A DNA stretch of 64,000 bases. Origin: Phyllobacterium trifolii (lineage in GTDB: Bacteria > Pseudomonadota > Alphaproteobacteria > Rhizobiales > Rhizobiaceae). The stretch covers positions 310,001-374,000 of the forward strand of contig NZ_JACHXN010000004.1 of the NCBI RefSeq assembly GCF_014192095.1. The letters run 5' to 3'. This document shows positions 1 through 7,715 of this stretch, one piece after another (position 1 is the stretch's first letter; the number at the start of each line of letters is the position of its first letter). The translations under genes and the position numbers were made by a program. The notes under the pieces were generated by a model. That model was not told where the DNA came from and did not search any database. It saw nothing but the letters and a program-made list of their open reading frames with translations.

Positions 1-372
1 AGCGCGGGCTACTTTCTCGACTTCCTCGACACAATCGACAGCGAACAGGCGAATGCCGAGCTCGAAAGCGCGCGCGATATCGCGCTCCTTCTTGATCGTA
101 TTGCCGAAAGAGATACGGTCAGCCGTCGCGCCGGCGTCAAGCGCCATTTCGGCTTCGGCGACAGAGGCCGTATCGAAATTGGAGCCGAGCGAAGCGAGCA
201 GGCGCAGGATTTCCGGCGCAGGATTGGCCTTCACCGCATAGAAAATCTTCGATTCCGGCAAAGCCATCTCGAAATTATGATAATTCTCACGCACCACTTC
301 CAGATCGAGCACCATGCAAGGGCCGTTCGGACGTCGGGTGTTGATGAAGTCGAGAATGCGCTGCGTAGCCAT
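1..372 (-). CDS. Ornithine/lysine decarboxylase, group IV PLP type (N-terminal 124 residues, runs off the window)
   Basis: Only the first 124 codons are in the window; the 3' part lies before base 1. The fold type III (alanine-racemase-like) PLP signature YAVKANPAPE is present with the Schiff-base lysine at residue 48, followed by GSNFDTASVAEAEMAL and SFGNTIKKERDIA, as in alphaproteobacterial ornithine decarboxylases. These make putrescine from ornithine (some also decarboxylate lysine). The ATG at 372 is preceded by a GGAGC ribosome site 5-6 bases upstream. A long structured leader precedes it. Putrescine would feed the homospermidine synthase encoded at 34.9 kb. Ornithine versus lysine preference cannot be read from this fragment. 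Confidence 0.85.
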   Translation of the reverse strand, partial: MATQRILDFINTRRPNGPCMVLDLEVVRENYHNFEMALPESKIFYAVKANPAPEILRLLASLGSNFDTASVAEAEMALDAGATADRISFGNTIKKERDIARAFELGIRLFAVDCVEEVEKVARA

Positions 373-690
373 GTTAAGCTCCAATTCCATAGCGGCTGGT
401 ATGGCCGCTCAAGCGATCGCGATTTCACGGGACGCACCCTGAAAAATCGCAAGGACAAAGTGCATGAATCCGTCCCTCGTGAAGCCAGCCTTTGGAGATG
501 CTGGTACACGCGAATGGTCATGCGGCGATGGATCAACGCTAAAGTCAGCGTCAGTCCGCTTTGTCTGCCTTGGCTTGGATGAACCCATCCGCACTACCGG
601 CAATGAAGGTGTGCCTCTTCAGTAATTCCGGCTTATGGACAGCCGAAAGACACCAGAAAGGCCCGCACCGTCGTTGCTTCAGATGTCCTC
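373..690 (-). promoter_or_regulatory. Structured 5' leader of the decarboxylase gene, candidate speF-type RNA element
   Basis: About 320 untranslated bases precede the decarboxylase start and contain several hairpins on the minus strand. One at 391-409 (stem AGCGGC/GCCGCT) ends 9 bases before the GGAGC ribosome site. Another at 419-450 has three stem blocks (GCGATT/AATCGC, TCA/TGA, GGG/CCC). Smaller ones lie at 485-504 (CCAGC/GCTGG) and farther upstream (GGATG/CATCC, CGGCT/AGCCG). Alphaproteobacterial ornithine decarboxylase genes are known to carry the Rfam speF leader motif in this position. I infer this is that element from position and structure; I could not align it to the covariance model. 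The upstream limit is approximate. Confidence 0.5.
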
Positions 691-910
691 AGCTTGGCAG
701 TAGGCCGACAAACTGACTGGAGGGGTTAGTTCCAGGTACCATACCGTTTCCTCACCATAATGAAGATCGGCGGACACCCATGGGCACGTGCGACTTTGGG
801 CAAGGGGCATATAAGAGGAAAGTTGTGTCCAATCAATGAAAATAATGCGGCAGGGCAAAATTTTTTATTCATTGAACAACGGGGGATAAATGCCCTAGAA
901 TCATTGAACG
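691..910. other. Intergenic region between the decarboxylase leader and the amidase, with a direct repeat
   Basis: No gene is seen. The region is divergent between the leader and the amidase, so it should hold both promoters, but no convincing -35/-10 pair stands out. The word TCATTGAAC occurs at 869-877 and again at 901-909, 32 bp apart (three helical turns), with an AT-rich tract ATTTTTTATT just before the first copy. This could be a tandem binding site controlling the amidase-LysR pair. The second copy abuts the amidase start codon. Confidence 0.3.
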
Positions 911-2101
911 ATGAGCACAATTCCCCCGCTAAATGCCCTTCTTGATTTACCCTTGGTTAACCTTTCGTCGGGCGATGGCCCGCTGAACGGCGAAACACTC
1001 GGCGTCAAAGACATATTTGACGTTGCCGGCATGCGTACCGGTTGCGGAAATCCGCAAAAATATGACGAATCACTGCCTCCAAGCCGGACCGCCCCTGCAG
1101 TTCAGAGCCTGTTCGATGCGGGTGCTCGCTTCATCGGCAAGACCCAGACCGACGAGCTTGCCTTCTCGATGATGGGCCAGAACACGCATTTTCCCTATCC
1201 GGTCAACCCAAAGGCTCCTGACCGCGTGACAGGTGGCTCGTCTTCAGGTTCCGTCTCGGCGGTAGCGGGCGGTCTTGCCACCATTGCCGTGGGTTCCGAC
1301 ACGGGCGGATCGATCCGTGCTCCCGCAAGCTTCTGCGGCCTCGTTGGTCTTCGCACGACCCACGGACGCATCTCCCTCGAAGGAACCATGCCGCTCGCGC
1401 ATTCGCTGGATACGTTCGGCTGGTTCGCCAAGGACATTGCGCTCTATGAGAAGGTCGGCGCCGTTTTGCTTGGCCCGGACACTTCTGATTTCAAACTCAA
1501 TCGACCGATCTTCTTTCCGCTGCTCGAACACCTCCTGCTTGGCGAAGCGGAAGATACGGCCTACCGGAACATGTATGCGATCGTCAGCGGCCATCTCGGC
1601 CATGCTCGCTCGGCGCGTCAGCCGACCGCATCCATGGACGATCTCTATTTGTGTTTGCGCCAGGTCCAGGCGTTTGAAGCGTGGAGCGAACATGGCGCAT
1701 GGATTTCGGCGAAAGAGCGCAATCTCGGTCCTGCCGTCAAGGAACGTTTCGATTATGGCTCGACCATCGATCTCGAAACCTACCAGCGGCAAATGACGCG
1801 CCGCGATCTTTTTCGCAGGGAGTTGGCCGACCTTTTGAAGGATGACGGCATCATGGTCCTGCCGACAGTCCCGGGTGCGGCCCCGCTTGTCAGCACGTCT
1901 TTTGAAGACAGTCAGGCCTATCGCGAGCGCTGCGTGCGGCTATTCTGTCTTTCCGGCCTTTCCGGTTTTCCTCAGATCACCCTGCCGCTCGGCGAAGTAC
2001 ATGGCGCACCCTTCGGCATTTCGTTGATTGGGCCGAAAGGCAGTGACCGTGCGCTCCTCAAGCTTGGCAGAACGATTCTTCAATCGGCTGAAAGGGTCTG
2101 A
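911..2101 (+). CDS. Amidase signature family hydrolase
   Basis: 396 residues with the amidase-signature Ser-cisSer-Lys triad readable in order: Lys33 in LGVKDIFDVAG, cis-Ser110 in GGSSSGS, and nucleophile Ser134 in SDTGGSIRAPASFCG, with the usual 24-residue spacing between the two serines. The protein is short for the family, lacking a long N-terminal extension, and resembles the compact amidases of the plant AMI1 or AtzF-N type. It should hydrolyse a small amide in the cytoplasm; the substrate is unknown. ATG 911 is the first possible start (an in-frame TGA lies two codons upstream), with no strong ribosome site. The stop TGA overlaps the next gene's ATG by one base, so the two are translationally coupled. 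Confidence 0.85.
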   Translation: MSTIPPLNALLDLPLVNLSSGDGPLNGETLGVKDIFDVAGMRTGCGNPQKYDESLPPSRTAPAVQSLFDAGARFIGKTQTDELAFSMMGQNTHFPYPVNPKAPDRVTGGSSSGSVSAVAGGLATIAVGSDTGGSIRAPASFCGLVGLRTTHGRISLEGTMPLAHSLDTFGWFAKDIALYEKVGAVLLGPDTSDFKLNRPIFFPLLEHLLLGEAEDTAYRNMYAIVSGHLGHARSARQPTASMDDLYLCLRQVQAFEAWSEHGAWISAKERNLGPAVKERFDYGSTIDLETYQRQMTRRDLFRRELADLLKDDGIMVLPTVPGAAPLVSTSFEDSQAYRERCVRLFCLSGLSGFPQITLPLGEVHGAPFGISLIGPKGSDRALLKLGRTILQSAERV

Positions 2102-3000
2102 TGGACACGCTCACCCGCATGCGCGCTTTTATCGACGTCGTGGAAGCGGAAGGTTTTTCCGCCGCAGCGCGGAAGATCGGGCGGTCCAAGGCTCTCCTGT
2201 CCAAATATGTGCGCGAACTGGAAGATGAACTCGGAGCATTGCTCCTCAACCGCACCACGAGGCAGTTTTCGCTGACCGAAGCGGGCCACACCTACTATCA
2301 GCGCGCCAGTGAAATCCTGCGTGAGGTCGAGAGCCTGCAGGAAACGGTGCGCGAATCGAGCAGCGATATCAGAGGCCGCATCAAGATCTCGGCCTCGCGA
2401 TCCTTTGCTGATGCGGACATCGGCCAATGCCTCATCGATTTCTGCGCCGAGCAGCCCGATATCATTCTCGATGTGCGGCTGGATGACCGCTTTGTCGACC
2501 TCGTCGAGGAAGGTTTCGACCTCGCCATACGCATCACCCGCATGCAGGACTCGTCCCTCATTGCCAAGCGCCTTGCCCCCTTTCGGGTCATCGCCTGCGG
2601 CACGCGTGAATTGATCGAGCGCGTTGGAAAACCTGAACGGCCGGAGCAGTTGTCCTCCCTGCCATGTATCGTGGATACCAACAATCGCTCCCGCAATACC
2701 TGGCAGTTCCAAAGAGAGAATGGGCCGTCGATTTCCGTCCAGTTATCCGGTCCAATGGAAATCAACAGCCCGCTCGCAACCCGGCGCGCGGCGCTCGCCG
2801 GGTTGGGCTTTGCCCTGCTGCCTGATTTCATTGCGCAGCCAGATATCGAAAGCGGCAAGCTGGTTTCCATCCTCGACGAATTCGTAATGCATGACGCCGG
2901 GATTTATGCGGTCTATCCGCATCGTCGTTACCTGCCGGCGAAAGTGCGGGTTCTTGTCGACTATCTGACCAAGTGGTTCAAGGACAACCGCCGCGTCTAA
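2101..3000 (+). CDS. LysR family transcriptional regulator
   Basis: 299 residues with an N-terminal winged helix-turn-helix (MRAFIDVVEAEGFSAAARKIGRSKALLSKYVRELEDELG, residues 5-45) and a LysR substrate-binding domain beginning near residue 90 (IRGRIKISASRSFADADIGQCLIDF). It belongs to the LysR group in which the recognition helix is followed by LGALLLNRTTRQFSLTEAG. It starts within the stop codon of the amidase gene (TGATG), so it is co-transcribed with it rather than divergent as is common for LysR regulators. It likely controls the amidase operon or a linked pathway; the inducer is unknown. Confidence 0.9.
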   Translation: MDTLTRMRAFIDVVEAEGFSAAARKIGRSKALLSKYVRELEDELGALLLNRTTRQFSLTEAGHTYYQRASEILREVESLQETVRESSSDIRGRIKISASRSFADADIGQCLIDFCAEQPDIILDVRLDDRFVDLVEEGFDLAIRITRMQDSSLIAKRLAPFRVIACGTRELIERVGKPERPEQLSSLPCIVDTNNRSRNTWQFQRENGPSISVQLSGPMEINSPLATRRAALAGLGFALLPDFIAQPDIESGKLVSILDEFVMHDAGIYAVYPHRRYLPAKVRVLVDYLTKWFKDNRRV

Positions 3001-3080
3001 GCAATCATGCTGTAATAATATATCGTCCCAATTTCGCCAATTTCGCATAGTCCTCTGCGCTAACCACTAAGGGCAACTCC

Positions 3081-3740
3081 ATGCACCAACGATTCGGGGT
3101 TTTCATCGGCGCACTGGCGGCGGGATTGACCTTCGCCACGCCGGCCTACGTGCACCCGCATGTCTTTGCCGAAGCTCGTCTGGATATCACCATCAAGCCG
3201 GACGGCACCGTCGAGAAGCTCGGTCATGTCTGGCGTTTCGACGATTTGTTCTCCAGCACTGTCCTCGTCGAATTCGACAAGAACGGCGATCTGAAACTGG
3301 ATGACAAGGAACTCGCCGATCTTGCCAGCACTATCAACGAGTCGGTCTCCGAGTTCGATTATTTCCAGACCGTGCAGCTCAATGGCAAGACCATTGTCAT
3401 GGCAGCGCCCGACCGTCTGATCGCCGATTTCCAGAACAACCAATTGCTGATCATCTTCGAAAGCAAGCCGAAACAGCCGCTTAAGCTCGGCAAGAAGACA
3501 AGTTTCGGCGTCTATGACCCGACATTCTACACCGCCATCGACTATGTGAATGACAGCGACATCCACGTTACCAGCGTCCCGGAAGGCTGCACCCAGAAGG
3601 TTGTGCGGCCCGATCCAGATCAGGCGATCGCCCAAAACCAGGCAACGCTGACCGATAGTTTTTTCAACGATCCCACCGGCACCAACATGTCGAAGATATT
3701 CGCCACGCGGCTTGAAATCGAATGCCCGGCGAAGAGCTAG
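3081..3740 (+). CDS. DUF1007 family exported protein, partner of the NicO transporter
   Basis: 219 residues starting with a signal peptide (MHQRFGVFIGALAAGLTFATPAYVHPHVFAEA), followed by the DUF1007 domain (HPHVFAEARLDITIKPDGTVEKLGHVWRFD and DPTFYTAIDYVN). DUF1007 genes are regularly found immediately upstream of nickel/cobalt transporters of the NicO/RcnA family, as here. The HPHVF motif at the mature N-terminus could bind metal in the periplasm; this is inference. ATG 3081 follows GGGCAACTCC. The stop codon TAG at 3738-3740 is the first three bases of a 274 bp palindromic element, so the original C-terminus may have been altered by its insertion. Confidence 0.8.
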   Translation: MHQRFGVFIGALAAGLTFATPAYVHPHVFAEARLDITIKPDGTVEKLGHVWRFDDLFSSTVLVEFDKNGDLKLDDKELADLASTINESVSEFDYFQTVQLNGKTIVMAAPDRLIADFQNNQLLIIFESKPKQPLKLGKKTSFGVYDPTFYTAIDYVNDSDIHVTSVPEGCTQKVVRPDPDQAIAQNQATLTDSFFNDPTGTNMSKIFATRLEIECPAKS

Positions 3741-4011
3741 AGCGGAGAACGTCCAAATGGAACCAGTTCTGTTTCGCGGATGGCGAGACAATCCACGCGG
3801 AAGGTGGCGAGGCCGATGTTTATCCATCGGACGACGCCGCATGACAAAGTGGTTGGCCGCCAGCCGGAAACCCGAAGGGCCGGGTGAATTTGCTCCAAAT
3901 CCTTCGGGCTTCGGCTTCGTCCGATGGATAAACATCGGCCTCGCCAAACCCCTTGCCCTTGAATCAAATTCCCTCCGGCAGAACGATTCCATTTGGATGT
4001 TCTCCGCTCTA
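3738..4011. repeat. 274 bp palindromic (MITE-like) element between DUF1007 and nicO
   Basis: The ends are inverted repeats of about 33-34 bp with few mismatches (3738-3771 against 3979-4011, both reading TAGAGCGGAGAAC inward). Inside lies a perfect 30 bp inverted pair (3805-3834 against 3917-3946, containing CGATGTTTATCCATCGG) and an inner 8 bp pair CCCGAAGG/CCTTCGGG. The whole unit could fold into one long hairpin. No transposase is encoded. It separates two genes that are normally adjacent and overlaps the DUF1007 stop codon. It is most likely a non-autonomous mobile repeat. No clear target duplication is visible. Confidence 0.85.
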
Positions 4012-4021
4012 GGACGATAAC

Positions 4022-5104
4022 ATGCGGAAAAGAACCCTGTTCGGCGCACTTGCCCTCGCATTATTTTTCAGTGGCCATGCGCTGGCGCAGAAAACTTCGC
4101 TTGGCATCGGTATGAACGAGGTTGCCATGCAACCGACGGGTCCGTTCGCGGAAATCATCCTCTGGATCAACATGCAACAGCGCAGTTTCTACCTCGCCAT
4201 GACGCATGCACTCAAAGGCATGCGCGAAGACCCATGGCAGGCGTCGATCCTCGTCGGCCTGTCGTTCCTTTATGGTATTCTGCATGCTGTCGGCCCCGGC
4301 CATGGCAAGGCGGTAATTTCGTCCTACATGCTGGCCAATGAAACGACGCTGAAGCGTGGCATCGTCCTCTCTTTCGCGTCGTCGATGCTGCAGGCTTTCA
4401 CCGCGATCTTCGTCATCGGCCTCACCTTCCTCGTGCTACGCGGCACGACTGTCTCGATGGACGACGCCACGCATTATATGGAAATGGCGAGCTTCGTTCT
4501 GATCATCGCCTTTGGCCTGTCGCTGCTATGGCGCAAGGTGCCGGTGCTTTTCCGCCCGCGTGTCGCGCATCTGATGCCTGAAAAGATCGTGGCGGGTCAC
4601 GATCACCATCACCATCATGACCACGACCACGACCACGACCACGACCATCACGATCACGGTCATTCGCACGGCGTCCACAGCCATGATCACCATGACCACG
4701 GCCATCATCACAATCACGCGGCGGGTGAGGTCTGCGAAACCTGCGGCCATTCGCATGCGCCGGATCCTGCGATGATCGCCGGTGATTTCAACTGGAAAAC
4801 AGCTTGGTCGGCAATTATCGCCGTTGGCCTTCGCCCCTGCTCCGGCGCACTGATCGTCCTAACCTTCTCACTGCTGAATGGCCTCGTCCTCGGCGGCGTT
4901 CTCTCGGTCTTCGCCATGGCGCTCGGCACATTCATCACCGTCGCCATACTGGCAACGCTGGCTGTCACAGCAAAGAATGTTGCGCTACGCGTTTCCGGCG
5001 CTTCCGCGCTTTCAGGCCGCGTTCAAAACATCATCGAGATTGGCGGCGCACTGTTCATCGTGCTCTTTGGCGTCTTGCTGCTGACCGCCTCGCTGCAATA
5101 TTAA
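4022..5104 (+). CDS. NicO/RcnA-type nickel/cobalt transporter with a histidine-rich loop
   Basis: 360 residues. An N-terminal signal or first membrane segment (RTLFGALALALFFSGHALAQ) is followed by the NicO core with the motif GILHAVGPGHGKAVISSY, which holds the conserved HxxxPGHGK metal-site residues, and several hydrophobic spans. Residues about 192-245 form a cytoplasmic or periplasmic loop extremely rich in His and Asp (HDHHHHHDHDHDHDHDHHDH and onward), then CETCGHSHAP with a Cys pair. The C-terminal half repeats a membrane module (AVGLRPCSGALIVLTF). Family members export or import Ni(II)/Co(II). It is paired with DUF1007 upstream. Its stop overlaps that of the convergent gene at 5101. Confidence 0.85.
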   Translation: MRKRTLFGALALALFFSGHALAQKTSLGIGMNEVAMQPTGPFAEIILWINMQQRSFYLAMTHALKGMREDPWQASILVGLSFLYGILHAVGPGHGKAVISSYMLANETTLKRGIVLSFASSMLQAFTAIFVIGLTFLVLRGTTVSMDDATHYMEMASFVLIIAFGLSLLWRKVPVLFRPRVAHLMPEKIVAGHDHHHHHDHDHDHDHDHHDHGHSHGVHSHDHHDHGHHHNHAAGEVCETCGHSHAPDPAMIAGDFNWKTAWSAIIAVGLRPCSGALIVLTFSLLNGLVLGGVLSVFAMALGTFITVAILATLAVTAKNVALRVSGASALSGRVQNIIEIGGALFIVLFGVLLLTASLQY

Positions 5105-5313
5105 GGCTGGTCATTCTCATGCTGTTTTCTGGCGCGCAGCCAGAAGACGAAAAAGAAACCCGCGACAAAGACCACGGCAAAAATCCCTGCCGCAAGTGTT
5201 GATCGTTCGCCGAGCGCCAGCATGAGCGTTGGCATCCAATAGGCGACGAAGCCAAAGCCAAGCATGATACAGGCGGCGGCGATGGCCGCATTACGGGTTT
5301 TCGGATCGGTCAC
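5101..5313 (-). CDS. Small two-segment membrane protein, function unknown
   Basis: 70 residues from a GTG start at 5313 (TDPKTRNAAIAAACIMLGFG...). Two hydrophobic segments are evident (about residues 9-31 and 39-60) with a charged C-terminal tail RARKQHENDQP, predicting a small inner-membrane hairpin protein. An ATG farther upstream at 5403 is in frame but lies inside a mobile inverted repeat and lacks a ribosome site, so I prefer the GTG. The stop codon overlaps the stop of the nickel transporter gene on the other strand. I do not recognise a function. Confidence 0.55.
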   Translation of the reverse strand: MTDPKTRNAAIAAACIMLGFGFVAYWMPTLMLALGERSTLAAGIFAVVFVAGFFFVFWLRARKQHENDQP

Positions 5314-5398
5314 GCTTGATTGGCCCTTGTTCAATGCACTCAGTGCGTTGTAGCCGCGTGGCGGTTTTATGCAAGTGCAGGGGTATTTTGAATGCAAC

Positions 5399-5533
5399 AC
5401 CATTGTGCGTGGTTCGACAGGCTCACCATGAGGGAGGTGGTGGGCTTCATCTTAATTACTAACGGTGTAGAGCCTGGCTCCCTGCAATCCACCAGTTCCC
5501 TCATGGTGAGCCTGTCGAACCACGCACAATGGT
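5399..5533. repeat. Dispersed inverted-repeat element, copy 1
   Basis: 135 bp with perfect 37 bp terminal inverted repeats (5399-5435 and 5497-5533) containing GTGGTTCGACAGGCTCACCA. The internal part carries CTGCAATCCACC, recognisable in the other copies at 28251, 46988 and 51215. It encodes no protein. Short palindromes with this GTTCGACA-GCTCACCATGA core are widespread between genes in alphaproteobacteria. It sits between two minus-strand genes (small membrane protein and GNAT). Confidence 0.9.
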
Positions 5534-5545
5534 CGCGCCAGCCAA

Positions 5546-6223
5546 TTAGGCGCTGACGACCCGAAACTCTTCTAGCCGCTTGATCTGTTTGCCATTGGCA
5601 TCGAAATTATCCGGCGAAAGCCAGGCCTCGTAAGCAGCCTTCAGCGCGGGCCATTCACTATCGATGACCGAATACCACGCCGTGTCGCGGTTCTTGCCCT
5701 TCTGCACCATGTGCTGACGGAAAATGCCTTCGAACTTGAAACCGAACCGCTCCGCCGCGCGCTTCGACGGCTCGTTGGCATTGTTGCATTTCCACTCATA
5801 ACGCCGGTATCCGAGCTCAAAGGCATATTTCATGAACAGGAACTGCGCTTCCGTCGCTGCAGGTTTACGCGAAATCAACGGTCCCCAATAGATATTGCCA
5901 ATCTCGATCACGCCGAAAGCCGGGTCGATACGCATCAGCGTCTGACGTCCGGCCACCTTGCCGCTCGCCTTGTCGATGACAGCGAAAAACAGCGGATCCT
6001 TGCTCGCCTCGACCTTTTCCAGCCACGCCGCAAATGCTTCGCGGTCCTCCGCCGGATTTTCAAACAGGAACCTGAATCGGTCGTCCGCATCTGCAACCGA
6101 CGATGCCTCGTAGAGCCCGTCGCCATGTTTCGCGGCATCGAGTGGCTCCAGCCGCACGTAGCGGCCCTCGAGCGGTTCGCGGGCCGGGAGTGGGCGTGGC
6201 GTCCAGTCTTTCAGATCGGTCAT
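5546..6223 (-). CDS. GNAT family N-acetyltransferase (RimJ/RimL-like)
   Basis: 225 residues covering the Acetyltransf_3 domain: RYVRLEPLDAAKHGDGLY at residues 21-38, the core beta strands with VIEIGNIYWGP, the RKPAATEAQFLFMKYAFELGYRRYEWKCNNANEPSKRAAERFGFKFEGIFRQH acetyl-CoA-binding and end-strand region. These enzymes acetylate ribosomal proteins, other protein N-termini or small amines. The start ATG at 6223 follows GAGCAGATTTCACC with only a weak ribosome site. It is monocistronic and divergent from the aminotransferase gene. The substrate cannot be inferred. Confidence 0.85.
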   Translation of the reverse strand: MTDLKDWTPRPLPAREPLEGRYVRLEPLDAAKHGDGLYEASSVADADDRFRFLFENPAEDREAFAAWLEKVEASKDPLFFAVIDKASGKVAGRQTLMRIDPAFGVIEIGNIYWGPLISRKPAATEAQFLFMKYAFELGYRRYEWKCNNANEPSKRAAERFGFKFEGIFRQHMVQKGKNRDTAWYSVIDSEWPALKAAYEAWLSPDNFDANGKQIKRLEEFRVVSA

Positions 6224-6316
6224 GGTGAAATCTGCTCGCTGAAATTGAGAGTATTTGACTTGTTATGCCACTCCGCACACAAAGCAGAAGTTGAAAATTG
6301 TATGTGAGACAAGAAA

Positions 6317-7486
6317 ATGTTGCGGACCATTGCTGGTTTTGATCGTATCGGCGAGGAAAATGCCTTTGCCGTCCTCGCCCGGGCTACCGCTCTCGCCGCC
6401 GAGGGCAAGGACATCATCAATCTCGGCATTGGTCAGCCGGATTTCAAAACACCCGGCCACATCGTGGAGGCGGCGATCAAGGCGCTGAGGGACGGCCATC
6501 ATGGTTATACGCCGGCGAACGGCCTGCTTGCCGCCCGCGAGGCGGTGGCGCGCCGCACACTCACGACGACAGGCGTCGAGGTCTCGCCGGAAAACGTCAT
6601 GATCGTTCCCGGCGGCAAGGTCACGATGTTCGCCGCGATCCTCATCTTTGGCGAACCGGGCGCTGAAATCCTCTATCCGGATCCCGGCTTTCCGATCTAC
6701 CGCTCGATGATCGAATTTACGGGTGCCAAGCCAATCCCTGTACCCATCCGGGAAGAAAATGGCTTTGCCTTCTCAGCGGAAGAGACCCTTGCGTTGATCA
6801 CACCGAAGACACGGCTCCTGATCCTGAATTCCCCTGCCAATCCGACCGGCGGCGTCACGCCGAAATCCGAGATCGAAAAGCTGGTGAAAGGTCTCGAAGC
6901 CCATCCGCATGTGGCGATCATGTCCGACGAGATCTACGACGTCATGACCTACGATGGTGAGGAGCATTGCTCGCTCCTCAGCTTTCCGGAAATCCGCGAC
7001 CGGTTGATCATTCTCAATGGCTGGTCAAAGACCTGGGCGATGACCGGCTGGCGCATGGGCTGGTCGATCTGGCCAAATCAGCTCTATGACAAGGTGCGCA
7101 AGCTCGCAGTCAATTGCTGGTCCTGCGTCAATGCGCCGAGCCAGTTCGCCGGTATCGCCGCCATCGACGGCCCGCAGGATGATGTGATCAAAATGTGCAA
7201 AGCTTTCGACAACCGCCGCAAGGTCGTCGTCGATGGCCTCAACAGCCTGCCCGGTATCAGCTGCGCCACGCCAAAGGGTGCGTTCTATGCCTTTCCCAAC
7301 GTCAAGGAGACTGGCTGGGCGGCAAAGCAACTCGCTACGGCGTTACTGGACGAGACAGGCGTTGCGCTGATCGGCGGACCTGATTTCGGCATTCTTGGCG
7401 AAGGCTATATCCGGTTGTCTTACGCCAACTCGGAGGAAAACATCCTCCGCGCCATCGAACGTATGGATAAGTTCCTGACTAAGTAG
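6317..7486 (+). CDS. Class I/II PLP-dependent aminotransferase
   Basis: 389 residues with the aspartate-aminotransferase fold. PLP-binding residues are visible: Asn175 in NSPANPTGG, Asp204 in IMSDEIYD, the Schiff-base Lys238 in NGWSKTWAMTGWRMGW, and the C-terminal substrate-carboxylate arginine in YIRLSYA. Such proteins transaminate amino acids with 2-oxoglutarate in the cytosol. The sequence resembles the aspartate/prephenate group but the donor cannot be assigned from sequence alone. It is divergent from the GNAT and appears monocistronic. Confidence 0.85.
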   Translation: MLRTIAGFDRIGEENAFAVLARATALAAEGKDIINLGIGQPDFKTPGHIVEAAIKALRDGHHGYTPANGLLAAREAVARRTLTTTGVEVSPENVMIVPGGKVTMFAAILIFGEPGAEILYPDPGFPIYRSMIEFTGAKPIPVPIREENGFAFSAEETLALITPKTRLLILNSPANPTGGVTPKSEIEKLVKGLEAHPHVAIMSDEIYDVMTYDGEEHCSLLSFPEIRDRLIILNGWSKTWAMTGWRMGWSIWPNQLYDKVRKLAVNCWSCVNAPSQFAGIAAIDGPQDDVIKMCKAFDNRRKVVVDGLNSLPGISCATPKGAFYAFPNVKETGWAAKQLATALLDETGVALIGGPDFGILGEGYIRLSYANSEENILRAIERMDKFLTK

Positions 7487-7615
7487 TCGGTAGGAGACGC
7501 TATGGCAGGAATTCTTGAGCGCGGTCGCGGCAGGTTCCTGAAGCTTGAGCGACCGAGCCCCGGTTCCATACGTCTTGAGGCAACGGAGATTTGATCCCGC
7601 GCAATAAATTGCTGC

Positions 7616-7643
7616 TTGACCCGCGAGCGTCGAGGATTAGATA
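7616..7643 (+). promoter_or_regulatory. Candidate sigma-70 promoter for the MFS gene
   Basis: TTGACC at 7616-7621 and TAGATA at 7638-7643 with a 16-base spacer, about 75 bases upstream of the MFS start codon. It is the best match in the 229-base gap. Confidence 0.4.
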
Positions 7644-7715
7644 GGTCCTCATCGTTATTCCTATCTGCGCCGAACGCCGATCCTTGAGTCGCGCCGTTTG
7701 GTCTGAAAGCCATCC

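Noticed and set aside
409-603. 64-residue minus-strand frame inside the decarboxylase leader, considered as a regulatory leader peptide
   Set aside because: It covers the hairpins, lacks a good ribosome site and shows no arginine/ornithine/proline run; more likely RNA structure without a peptide.
4600-4725. CA/GAC-rich tandem tract resembling a simple repeat
   Set aside because: It is the in-frame His/Asp-rich metal loop of the NicO transporter.
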